The notes under the pieces were generated by a model, which was given only the letters and a program-made list of their open reading frames with translations, ran no database searches and was not told the origin of the DNA. A stretch of 64,000 nucleotides of DNA, from contig NZ_CP027762.1 in assembly GCF_003852315.1 (NCBI RefSeq), positions 496,001-560,000 of the forward strand, in the 5' to 3' direction. The translations under genes were made by a program, and so were the position numbers. The number at the start of each line of letters is the position of its first letter. Within the stretch, counting starts at the first letter, position 1. Below, piece by piece: positions 23,789-31,498 of this stretch. The stretch comes from Pseudomonas sp. LBUM920 (GTDB taxonomy: Bacteria; Pseudomonadota; Gammaproteobacteria; Pseudomonadales; Pseudomonadaceae).

Positions 23789-26482
23789 TCAGGCGATTGG
23801 CCCGCGCGGGTACCGTTTAAGCTTCTCGAGCAGCTCTGAACCGGGGATCGGCCGGTCGAACAAATAGCCCTGGCCCACATCGCAACGATGCCGGCGCAGG
23901 AAGGCCAGTTGCTCGGAGGTTTCGACGCCCTCGGCCACCACTTTGAGCTTGAGGTTGTGGGCCATGGCGATCACTGCCGAGGTGATTTCCATGTCGTCCT
24001 GGTTGTCCGGGATTTCGTGGATAAAGCTGCGATCGATCTTGATGATGTCGATGGGGAATTTCTTCAGGTAGCTCAGCGACGAATAGCCGGTGCCGAAGTC
24101 ATCCATGGCCAGGGTCAGGCCAAAGCTCTTCAGCTGGTCCAGCTGAAGGCGCGTGTCTTCGGTGGCTTCCAGCAGCAAACCTTCGGTCAGCTCCAGCTCC
24201 AGCAGGTTCGCGGGCAACTGTTCTTCCTTGAGGATGGTGGCAATCGAGGCCACCAGGTCCGGATCGGAGAATTGCTTGGGCGACAGGTTGATCGCCACCT
24301 GCAAATTGCCCATGCCGGCGGCGCTCAATTGCTTGCTCATGCGGCAGGCCTGGCGCGCGATCCATTTGCCGATGGGGATGATCAGCCCGGTTTCTTCCGC
24401 CACGCTGATGAACTGGTCGGGACGGATCATGCCCTTTTCCGGGTGGTTCCAGCGCAACAGCGCTTCCATGCCCAACAGCCGGCCGCTGCGCAGGCACAGC
24501 TTGGGCTGGTAGAACACGTCCAGCTCGTTTTGGGTCAGGGCGCGGCGCAGGTTGTTTTCCACGAACAGTTTGTAACTGGCCTCGGCGTTCAGCGCCTCGG
24601 TAAACACCTGTACCTGGTGTTTACCGTTGGCCTTGGCCTTGTGCAGGGCCAGCCCGGCGTTACGCATCAGGGTTTGCGGATCACGACCGTGCAACGGCGC
24701 ACAGGCCAGGCCCACGGAGCCGGTGACGCTGATCAGTTGGTTGTCGACAAACATCGGTTTGTCGAGGGTTGCCAGCAACTGGCTGGCAACCTGTTGGCCA
24801 CTCTCCAGGTCGGTGTCGTCGAGCAACACCGCGAACTCGTTACTGGCAAACCGCGCCAGGCTGCCACTGGCACTCAGGCTGTTGCGCAGGCGCCGGGCCA
24901 AGCTGATCAGCAACTTGTCGCCGGTCTGGTGGCCGAGGCTGTCGTTGATCCGCTTGAAATTGTCGATGTCCACCAGCAACAGGCTGATCGGGCTGTCGCT
25001 GTCGCGCGCGAAGCGCTCATCCAGGTTGCGGATAAACGCCGGGCGGTTGCCCAGGTTGGTCAGGTTGTCGGTGTAGGCCAGGCGCTCGATGCGCTGCTGG
25101 GCCAGCTTGGTCTGGGTGATGTCTTCGTAGATGCCGATGTAGTGCGTCAACTCACGGTTGTCGCCATACACCTTGGAAATCGACAGCTGGCCCCAGTAGG
25201 GTTCGAGGTTTTTGCGTCGGCTCTTGAACTCACCCTGCCAGCTGTTGCTTTTGGCCAGGCTCGACGGTGCGTCGAAGAGCAACTCGCTGAGGTTTTCCAG
25301 GGCTGGCAACTGCGCCAGTCGATGGCCGTGGACTTCTTCGGCGCTGTACTGGGTGATCGCGGTAAAGCTTGGGTTGACGTACTCGACCACGCCGTCGCAA
25401 TTGACCAGCAGAAACGCGTTGGCGCTTTGCTCCACAGCCCGCTGGAACAAGTGCAGCGCGCTGGTGGCGGTGCGCCGGTTGTGGTTGTTGATCACTTGCG
25501 CGAACTGGTCCGCCAACTCGCCGGCGAAGGCGATCTCATCCGCCTGCCAGGCACGCGAGCTGCCGCTTTGTTCCAGGCACAACACGCCGATGACTTGGCC
25601 GTCCACACGGATGCTCGCGTCGAGCATCGCGTGCACGTCCTTGGCGCGCAGGCTTTCGGCCATCTCCCGGGTGCGCGGGTCGCGCAACGCGTGGGTGGCG
25701 TCGATGGCGCGGCTCGAGTGCAAGGCTTCCAGGTAGTCCGGGAAGCCGCTGGCGTCGATCGCTTCAGGCAAGTGATGCTGTTGGTCGTCGCGGTGGTACG
25801 CCGAGATCGGCACCAGGCGCTGGCCTTCAAGGTTCCAGATGCTCGCGCAATCGATCTGGTAGATGTCGCACGCGCTGCGGGTGATCAGCTCGGCGGCTTC
25901 CTGCAGCGAGTTGGGCGTGGTGTAGCGCTGGCGTGCCAGCAGCAGGATCAGCTCCTGTTGGGCGCGCACACGCTCCAGATGCTGCAACTGTTCCTGCTGG
26001 GCACGCTGGTTGAGTTCCAGGGCGATCTGCAGGCGGCTGTTCTGGTTTTCCAGGTCTGCGGTCGGGGCGGCAGTGGGGATTTCGCTGAACAGCCCGTCAA
26101 CCACCATCAGGTAGCCGCGCAGCAGGTGACGATTGTGTTGTTTGTAGGCCTCGCCCATCTCCAGCAGGCTCAAAGGCCCGTCGCTGGTATGCAAGGTGTA
26201 GCGCACCAGGTAATGCGGGCTCTGGGTCAGTTGTTGCTGGATGGCGTCGTGCAGTTGGTAGCGCGCCTGCGGTTCCATCAGGCTGGCATAGGGCGTGCCG
26301 ACCAGGGCGCACAGCTCGACTGCCGGCAGACCAAATTGGCGCTCGCAATTGGGGTCGAGGTACAGCAGCGCCCAGCTTGCCTCATTAAGCCGTTCGAAAC
26401 GCAGCATGCCGAGGCGCGAAGGCACCGGTAACTGCGTCACTACCTCGGCCGCCATACGGGCGACATCGGGTTGGCTTTTCAT
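23789..26482 (-). CDS. dipA: c-di-GMP phosphodiesterase DipA: GAF, PAS, degenerate GGDEF, EAL
   Basis: A cytoplasmic signalling protein, 897 aa, nearly the length recalled for P. aeruginosa DipA (PA5017), which lowers c-di-GMP and is needed for biofilm dispersal. Approximate order: N-terminal PAS-like (~20-130), coiled coil (~150-185), GAF (~190-330), PAS (~350-460, VEYVNPSFTAITQYSAEEV), GGDEF (~465-625) and EAL (~645-890). The GGDEF active site reads ASNEF (546-550), so cyclase activity is not expected. The EAL site is intact (GMEALLRWNHP, E673; AMDDFGTGYSSLSYLKKFPID). The start at 26482 was chosen over an upstream ATG that adds 14 unconserved residues. It lies downstream of aceF but is separated from it by a terminator. 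Confidence 0.9.
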   Translation of the reverse strand: MKSQPDVARMAAEVVTQLPVPSRLGMLRFERLNEASWALLYLDPNCERQFGLPAVELCALVGTPYASLMEPQARYQLHDAIQQQLTQSPHYLVRYTLHTSDGPLSLLEMGEAYKQHNRHLLRGYLMVVDGLFSEIPTAAPTADLENQNSRLQIALELNQRAQQEQLQHLERVRAQQELILLLARQRYTTPNSLQEAAELITRSACDIYQIDCASIWNLEGQRLVPISAYHRDDQQHHLPEAIDASGFPDYLEALHSSRAIDATHALRDPRTREMAESLRAKDVHAMLDASIRVDGQVIGVLCLEQSGSSRAWQADEIAFAGELADQFAQVINNHNRRTATSALHLFQRAVEQSANAFLLVNCDGVVEYVNPSFTAITQYSAEEVHGHRLAQLPALENLSELLFDAPSSLAKSNSWQGEFKSRRKNLEPYWGQLSISKVYGDNRELTHYIGIYEDITQTKLAQQRIERLAYTDNLTNLGNRPAFIRNLDERFARDSDSPISLLLVDIDNFKRINDSLGHQTGDKLLISLARRLRNSLSASGSLARFASNEFAVLLDDTDLESGQQVASQLLATLDKPMFVDNQLISVTGSVGLACAPLHGRDPQTLMRNAGLALHKAKANGKHQVQVFTEALNAEASYKLFVENNLRRALTQNELDVFYQPKLCLRSGRLLGMEALLRWNHPEKGMIRPDQFISVAEETGLIIPIGKWIARQACRMSKQLSAAGMGNLQVAINLSPKQFSDPDLVASIATILKEEQLPANLLELELTEGLLLEATEDTRLQLDQLKSFGLTLAMDDFGTGYSSLSYLKKFPIDIIKIDRSFIHEIPDNQDDMEITSAVIAMAHNLKLKVVAEGVETSEQLAFLRRHRCDVGQGYLFDRPIPGSELLEKLKRYPRGPIA

Positions 26483-26699
26483 GGGGAAACTCGCTTGGAA
26501 AAATGCGCACGGCGCCGGGCTCACGCCCTCTTTACTGTCGCCTGCGGCAAGGTTGCATCATGCAGCACGCACTGACAAGAGAGGATGAAGGCTAAGTGCT
26601 ATATGGCTGTTATCGGCCGCGGTAGCGGTTTCTACAATCCAGGTGATGGGTGGCGCATTGACGCAGGCGCTACGCCCTTGCCCCGACAAAAAAGCAGGC

Positions 26700-26728
26700 C
26701 AAAAAAAGCCCCGCCAGTTGGCGGGGTT
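26700..26728 (-). terminator. Rho-independent terminator of aceEF
   Basis: On the minus strand CCCCGCCA (26726-26719) pairs with TGGCGGGG (26716-26709), followed by seven T (26707-26701). Confidence 0.9.
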
Positions 26729-26765
26729 GAGGTACGAGCGTGGCGCTCGGAAATCGGTGCAGCCA

Positions 26766-26789
26766 GGCCTCCCCGGTAAAAGGGAGGCC
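26766..26789 (-). other. Hairpin just after aceF
   Basis: GGCCTCCC (26766-26773) and GGGAGGCC (26782-26789) form a stem with an 8-nt loop, 10 bases past the aceF stop. There is no T-run; it may protect the mRNA 3' end ahead of the true terminator. Confidence 0.6.
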
Positions 26790-26799
26790 CGTTTGAGGC

Positions 26800-28458
26800 T
26801 TACAGCAGGATGGTGCGGATGTCGTTCAGCAGTTGGCTCAGACGCTGCGTGAAGCGTGCAGCGGCGGCGCCGTTGATCACACGGTGATCGTAGGACAACG
26901 ACAGCGGCAGCATCAGCTTCGGCTGGAACGCTTTACCGTCCCACACAGGCTGGATAGTGGCCTTGGACACACCCAGGATCGCCACTTCCGGCGCGTTGAC
27001 GATTGGCGTGAAGCCAGTGCCGCCAATGTGCCCGAGGCTGGAGATGGTGAAGCAGGCGCCCTGCATATCGTCTGCGGTCAGCTTCTTGTCACGGGCCTTG
27101 GCGGCCAGTGCAGCAGCTTCAGCAGCCAGTTGCAGCAGGCTCTTCTGATCAACGTTCTTGATCACAGGCACCAGCAGGCCGTCCGGGGTATCAACTGCAA
27201 AACCGATGTGCACGTATTTCTTGCGAATGATCGCTTTACCGCTTGGCGCCAGCGAACTGTTGAAGTCCGGCAGTTCCTTGAGCAGGTGCGCGCAGGCCTT
27301 GAGCAGCAGAGGCAGCACGGTCAGTTTCACGCCAGCTTTCTCGGCCACGGCTTTCTGCGCAACGCGGAAAGCTTCCAGGTCGGTGATGTCGGCCTGGTCG
27401 AACTGGGTCACGTGCGGAATGTTCAGCCAGCTGCGGTGCAGGCTCGACGCGCCGATTTGCATCAGGCGAGTCATCGGCACTTCTTCGGTTTCGCCGAAGC
27501 GGCTGAAGTCCACGACCGGGATCGGCGGAATACCAGCGCCACCGGTAGCAGCGCCGGCAGCCGGAGCTTCCTTGGCCTTCTGCATCATGGCCTTGACGTA
27601 AACCTGCACGTCTTCCTTGAGCACGCGACCGTGCGGGCCGGTGGCCGACACAGCGTTCAACTCAACGCCGAACTCACGGGCCAGCTGACGCACGGCTGGG
27701 CCGGCGTGAACCTTGGCACCGCTTGGCGCAGGTGCGGCAGCAGCAGGGGCCGGAGCGGCCTCGGCTTTTGCAGCAGGTGCAGGGGCGGCAGCAGCCGGAG
27801 CCGGAGCCGCGTCAGCTTTTGCAGCAGGAGCGGCCGCAGCCGGTGCTGGAGCAGCAGCCGGCGCAGCGCCTTGTACTTTCAGCTTGAGGATGAAGTCGCC
27901 AGTGCCGACTTCGTCTTCGAGCTTGACCGCGATGCTTTCCACCACGCCGGCCGCCGGCGATGGGATTTCCATGGAGGCCTTGTCGGACTCCAGGGTGATC
28001 AGCGACTGGTCGGCTTCGACGGTGTCGCCGACCTTGACCAGCAGCTCGATGATCTTGGCCTTGCCCGACGAGCCGATGTCCGGGACGTGAATGTCCTGAA
28101 CAGAGGCCTCAGCCGGAGCAGCGGCCGGGGCTGCAGGCGCCTCGGCAGCGGCGGCAGGCTTTTCAGCAGCCGGTGCGGGTGCAGCAGCGGCAGCAGGCGC
28201 TGGCGCAGGGGCCGCGTCAGCGGCACCTTCGATTTCCAGTTCCAGCAGTTCGTCGCCTTCTTTCAGGCGGTCGCCCAGCTTCACTTTCAGGCTCTTGACC
28301 ACACCGGCCTTGGGAGCAGGGATTTCCATGCTCGCCTTGTCCGATTCCAGGGTCAGGATGCTCTGGTCGGCTTCGACGGTGTCGCCGACCTTCACAAACA
28401 GCTCGATTACTTCACCTTCACCGCTGCCGATGTCAGGTACGCGAATGAGTTCGCTCAC
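26800..28458 (-). CDS. aceF: Dihydrolipoamide acetyltransferase (E2) of pyruvate dehydrogenase
   Basis: The core of the pyruvate dehydrogenase complex; carries acetyl groups on lipoyl-lysine and transfers them to CoA. It is 552 aa. Lipoyl domain 1 (~1-75) has the lipoylated Lys at K41 in LESDKASMEIP; a second lipoyl domain (~118-195) has the same motif. An Ala/Pro-rich linker (~200-250) follows, then the E3/E1-binding domain (VHAGPAVRQLAREFGVELNA) and the catalytic domain (~330-552) with SYDHRVINGAAAARF. There are two lipoyl domains rather than the three of E. coli. It starts 11 nt after aceE, the same operon. Confidence 0.97.
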   Translation of the reverse strand: MSELIRVPDIGSGEGEVIELFVKVGDTVEADQSILTLESDKASMEIPAPKAGVVKSLKVKLGDRLKEGDELLELEIEGAADAAPAPAPAAAAAPAPAAEKPAAAAEAPAAPAAAPAEASVQDIHVPDIGSSGKAKIIELLVKVGDTVEADQSLITLESDKASMEIPSPAAGVVESIAVKLEDEVGTGDFILKLKVQGAAPAAAPAPAAAAPAAKADAAPAPAAAAPAPAAKAEAAPAPAAAAPAPSGAKVHAGPAVRQLAREFGVELNAVSATGPHGRVLKEDVQVYVKAMMQKAKEAPAAGAATGGAGIPPIPVVDFSRFGETEEVPMTRLMQIGASSLHRSWLNIPHVTQFDQADITDLEAFRVAQKAVAEKAGVKLTVLPLLLKACAHLLKELPDFNSSLAPSGKAIIRKKYVHIGFAVDTPDGLLVPVIKNVDQKSLLQLAAEAAALAAKARDKKLTADDMQGACFTISSLGHIGGTGFTPIVNAPEVAILGVSKATIQPVWDGKAFQPKLMLPLSLSYDHRVINGAAAARFTQRLSQLLNDIRTILL

Positions 28459-28469
28459 AAAAAGTCTCC

Positions 28470-31115
28470 TCAGCAGTCCAGTGGGTTGCGTTTTTCCGGG
28501 TTGATCCCGAACTTGACGATAGCGTCAGCCACCACCTTAGGTTCGATCTCACCACGGTCAGCCAAGGCTTCCAGGGCTGCCAACACCACGAAGTGACGGT
28601 CAACTTCGAAGAAGTGACGCAGCTTCTTGCGGCTGTCACTGCGGCCGAAACCGTCGGTGCCCAGGACTTTGAATTCCTTGGACGGGACCCACTGGCGAAT
28701 CTGTTCAGCAAACAGCTTCATGTAGTCGGTAGAGGCAATGACTGGACCTTTACGGCCGGCCAGGCACTCTTCGACGTAGCTTTTCGCTGGCTTCTGACCT
28801 GGGTGCAGGCGGTTGTTACGCTCCACTGCCAGGCCGTCGCGACGCAGTTCGTTGAAGCTGGTAACGCTCCACACGTCAGCGCCGACGTTGAACTCTTCAC
28901 GCAGGATCTTGGCCGCTTCACGCACTTCGCGCAGGATGGTGCCGGAGCCCATCAGCTGTACGTGGTGCGCCGCTTCCTTGGTGTCTTCTTCGAGCAGGTA
29001 CATGCCCTTGATGATGCCTTCCTCGACACCGGCCGGCATGGCTGGCTGCTGGTAGGACTCGTTCATCACGGTGATGTAGTAGAAAACGTCCTGCTGCTCT
29101 TCGGTCATCTTCTTCATGCCGTCCTGGATGATCACCGCCAGCTCATAGCCGTAGGTTGGATCAAAGGTGCGGCAGTTCGGGATGGTGGCAGCCAGGATGT
29201 GGCTGTGACCGTCTTCGTGTTGCAGGCCTTCGCCGTTCAGCGTGGTCCGCCCGGCAGTACCGCCGATCAGGAAGCCACGGGTACGGCTGTCGCCTGCTGC
29301 CCACGCCAGGTCGCCGATACGCTGGAAGCCGAACATCGAGTAGAAGATGTAGAACGGCAGCATCGGCTGGTTGTGGCTGGAGTACGAGGTACCGGCAGCG
29401 ATGAAGGAGCTCATGGCGCCCGCTTCGTTGATGCCTTCTTCGAGGATCTGGCCCTTTTTGTCTTCCTTGTAGAACATCACCTGGTCTTTATCGACTGGCT
29501 CGTAGAGCTGGCCGACGGAGGAGTAGATGCCCAACTGACGGAACATGCCTTCCATACCGAAGGTACGGGCTTCGTCCGGGATGATCGGGACGATACGCGA
29601 ACCGATTTCCTTGTCCTTGACCAGCTGCGCCAGGATGCGCACGAAGGCCATGGTGGTGGAGATTTCACGGTCGCCCGAGCCGTCCAGGATAGCCTTGAGG
29701 GTATCGAGTGGCGGCGTCGGAATGTTGAAGCTCTTGGCGCGGCGCTGTGGCACGAAACCGCCCAGTGCAGTGCGACGCTCGCTGAGGTAGCGGGCTTCGG
29801 CGCTGTTTGGCTCCGGCTTGAAGAACGGCAGGTTCTCCAGCTCTTCGTCCTTGACCGGGATGTCGAAGCGGTCGCGGAACAGCTTCAGGCTTTCAACATC
29901 AACCTTCTTGGTGTTGTGCGCGGTGTTCTTCGCTTCGCCGGCACCGGTGCCATAACCCTTGATGGTCTTGGCCAGGATGACGGTCGGTTGTTCTTTGTGG
30001 TTGACCGCTTCGTGGTACGCCGCGTAGACCTTGTACGGGTCGTGGCCGCCACGGTTGAGTTTCCAGATCTCGTCGTCGGACAGGTCTGCAACCATTGCCT
30101 TGAGTTCAGGCGTGTTGAAGAAATGTTCACGGACGAACGCGCCGTCTTTGGCTTTGTAGTTCTGGTACTCGCCGTCGATGACTTCGTCCATGCGACGTTG
30201 CAGGATACCGTCGACGTCTTTGGCCAGCAGTGGGTCCCAGAAACGGCCCCAGATCACTTTGGTCACGTTCCACTGAGCACCGCGGAACACGCCTTCGAGT
30301 TCCTGGATGATCTTGCCGTTGCCGCGAACCGGGCCGTCGAGGCGCTGCAGGTTGCAGTTGATGACGAAGATCAGGTTGTCGAGCTTCTCGCGGCCGGCCA
30401 GGGAGATGGCGCCCAGGGATTCCGGCTCGTCACACTCGCCGTCGCCCAGGAAGCACCAGACTTTCTGCTTGCCTTCAGGGATGAAGCCACGCGCTTCCAG
30501 GTACTTCATGAAACGTGCCTGGTAGATCGCCTGGATCGGGCCAAGGCCCATCGACACAGTCGGGAACTGCCAGAAATCAGGCATCAGCCAAGGGTGCGGG
30601 TACGACGACAGGCCGTTACCGTCCACTTCCTGGCGGAAGTTGTTCATGTGTTCTTCGGTGATGCGGCCTTCCATGAACGCACGGGCGTAAACGCCTGGAG
30701 AAGTGTGGCCCTGGAAGTAGATCAGGTCGCCGCCGTGTTCGTCGGTCGGGGCCTGGAAGAAGTAGTTGAAGCCGATGTCATACAGGGTTGCGCTGGAAGC
30801 GAAGCTGGAGATGTGACCGCCCAGGTCAGAATCTTTCAAGTTCGTGCGCATTACCATCGCCATGGCGTTCCAACGTACCAGCGAGCGAATGCGGCGTTCC
30901 ATGAACAGGTCGCCAGGCATGCGTGCTTCGTGGGTAACGGGGATGGTGTTGCGGTATGGCGTGGTGATGGCGTAAGGCAATTGCGAGCCGCTGCGGGTCG
31001 CGAGTTCGCCCATACGGGTCATCAGGTAGTGAGCACGGTCTTCGCCTTCTTTGTCGAGAACCGATTCCAGGGCGTCCAGCCATTCCTGGGTTTCGACGGG
31101 ATCGAGGTCTTGCAT
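28470..31115 (-). CDS. aceE: Pyruvate dehydrogenase E1 component AceE
   Basis: A thiamine diphosphate enzyme that decarboxylates pyruvate and acetylates the AceF lipoyl groups. It is 881 aa, homodimeric type. MQDLDPVETQEWLDALESVL is the usual N-terminus; the ThDP motif GDGECDEPESLGAISLAG (~230-250) and LIFVINCNLQRLDGPVRGN follow, and the C-terminus is INPEKRNPLDC. The start at 31115 has a GGAG site 8 nt upstream and gives the length of the P. aeruginosa protein; an in-frame ATG at 31190 would add 25 residues. The upstream region has paired palindromes that may be a repressor site. Confidence 0.96.
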   Translation of the reverse strand: MQDLDPVETQEWLDALESVLDKEGEDRAHYLMTRMGELATRSGSQLPYAITTPYRNTIPVTHEARMPGDLFMERRIRSLVRWNAMAMVMRTNLKDSDLGGHISSFASSATLYDIGFNYFFQAPTDEHGGDLIYFQGHTSPGVYARAFMEGRITEEHMNNFRQEVDGNGLSSYPHPWLMPDFWQFPTVSMGLGPIQAIYQARFMKYLEARGFIPEGKQKVWCFLGDGECDEPESLGAISLAGREKLDNLIFVINCNLQRLDGPVRGNGKIIQELEGVFRGAQWNVTKVIWGRFWDPLLAKDVDGILQRRMDEVIDGEYQNYKAKDGAFVREHFFNTPELKAMVADLSDDEIWKLNRGGHDPYKVYAAYHEAVNHKEQPTVILAKTIKGYGTGAGEAKNTAHNTKKVDVESLKLFRDRFDIPVKDEELENLPFFKPEPNSAEARYLSERRTALGGFVPQRRAKSFNIPTPPLDTLKAILDGSGDREISTTMAFVRILAQLVKDKEIGSRIVPIIPDEARTFGMEGMFRQLGIYSSVGQLYEPVDKDQVMFYKEDKKGQILEEGINEAGAMSSFIAAGTSYSSHNQPMLPFYIFYSMFGFQRIGDLAWAAGDSRTRGFLIGGTAGRTTLNGEGLQHEDGHSHILAATIPNCRTFDPTYGYELAVIIQDGMKKMTEEQQDVFYYITVMNESYQQPAMPAGVEEGIIKGMYLLEEDTKEAAHHVQLMGSGTILREVREAAKILREEFNVGADVWSVTSFNELRRDGLAVERNNRLHPGQKPAKSYVEECLAGRKGPVIASTDYMKLFAEQIRQWVPSKEFKVLGTDGFGRSDSRKKLRHFFEVDRHFVVLAALEALADRGEIEPKVVADAIVKFGINPEKRNPLDC

Positions 31116-31498
31116 GGCTTGCTCCAGGGCGGAAAGGCTACCAGAATCGGTTGCCTGAAGTTTGCGACTGGCCTTGTGGGCAGACGACATAAATTCTTGG
31201 ATGGCCGAAGGTTGCTTCGGCGTCCTGTAGTTTTACTACAAATCGTCGGCCATTTCAGCCTTTCGAATGTATATACGAGTAGTAAAACTACACAAGACCG
31301 AGTGGATTGCTCGGTCTGGCTGGTGAGCATAATCGTTATTGTTGATCTTTTGCGAACAAGAAAAGGTGAAAGTTTGATGTTGCCTGCCAAGATTAATTTA
31401 ATTTCAGCTATTTATAACCTTTGTTCGACAGTCCTTCACCGAGCGTGGTTCTTGCGTTCACAGCAACAAGCCTTTTACGCGCCGATCAAGGATAGACC
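31116..31498. promoter_or_regulatory. aceE-glnE divergent region with two TGTAGT-NNN-ACTAC palindromes
   Basis: Two near-identical palindromes lie upstream of aceE: 31226-31240 (TGTAGTTTTACTACA) and 31279-31291 (GTAGTAAAACTAC). Between them on the minus strand is an AT-rich -10-like TATATACAT, so the pair brackets a likely aceE promoter, as expected for a GntR/PdhR-like repressor; no regulator gene is in the window. Further inverted repeats are a hairpin at 31204-31221 (GCCGAAG/CTTCGGC) in the aceE leader and AGACCGAG/CTCGGTCT at 31295-31317. The glnE side is AT-rich (31390-31425), with TATAAC at about 31416. Confidence 0.6.

Larger units (their letters stand above)
26483..26799. other. dipA-aceF intergenic region
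   Basis: 317 bp with no convincing gene. It holds two hairpins for aceF termination (26700-26728 and 26766-26789). The rest should carry the dipA promoter, but I see no clear -35/-10 pair. A 64-codon frame at 26585-26779 runs across the terminator and looks accidental. Confidence 0.6.

Noticed and set aside
23888..26431. 847-codon open frame antisense to dipA
   Set aside because: Shadow of dipA with Gln/His/Val-rich repeats and no start signal.
26585..26779. 64-codon frame (MKAKCYMAVIGRG...) between dipA and aceF
   Set aside because: It crosses the aceF terminator hairpin on the opposite strand, has no conserved motif and sits in a region expected to hold the dipA promoter.
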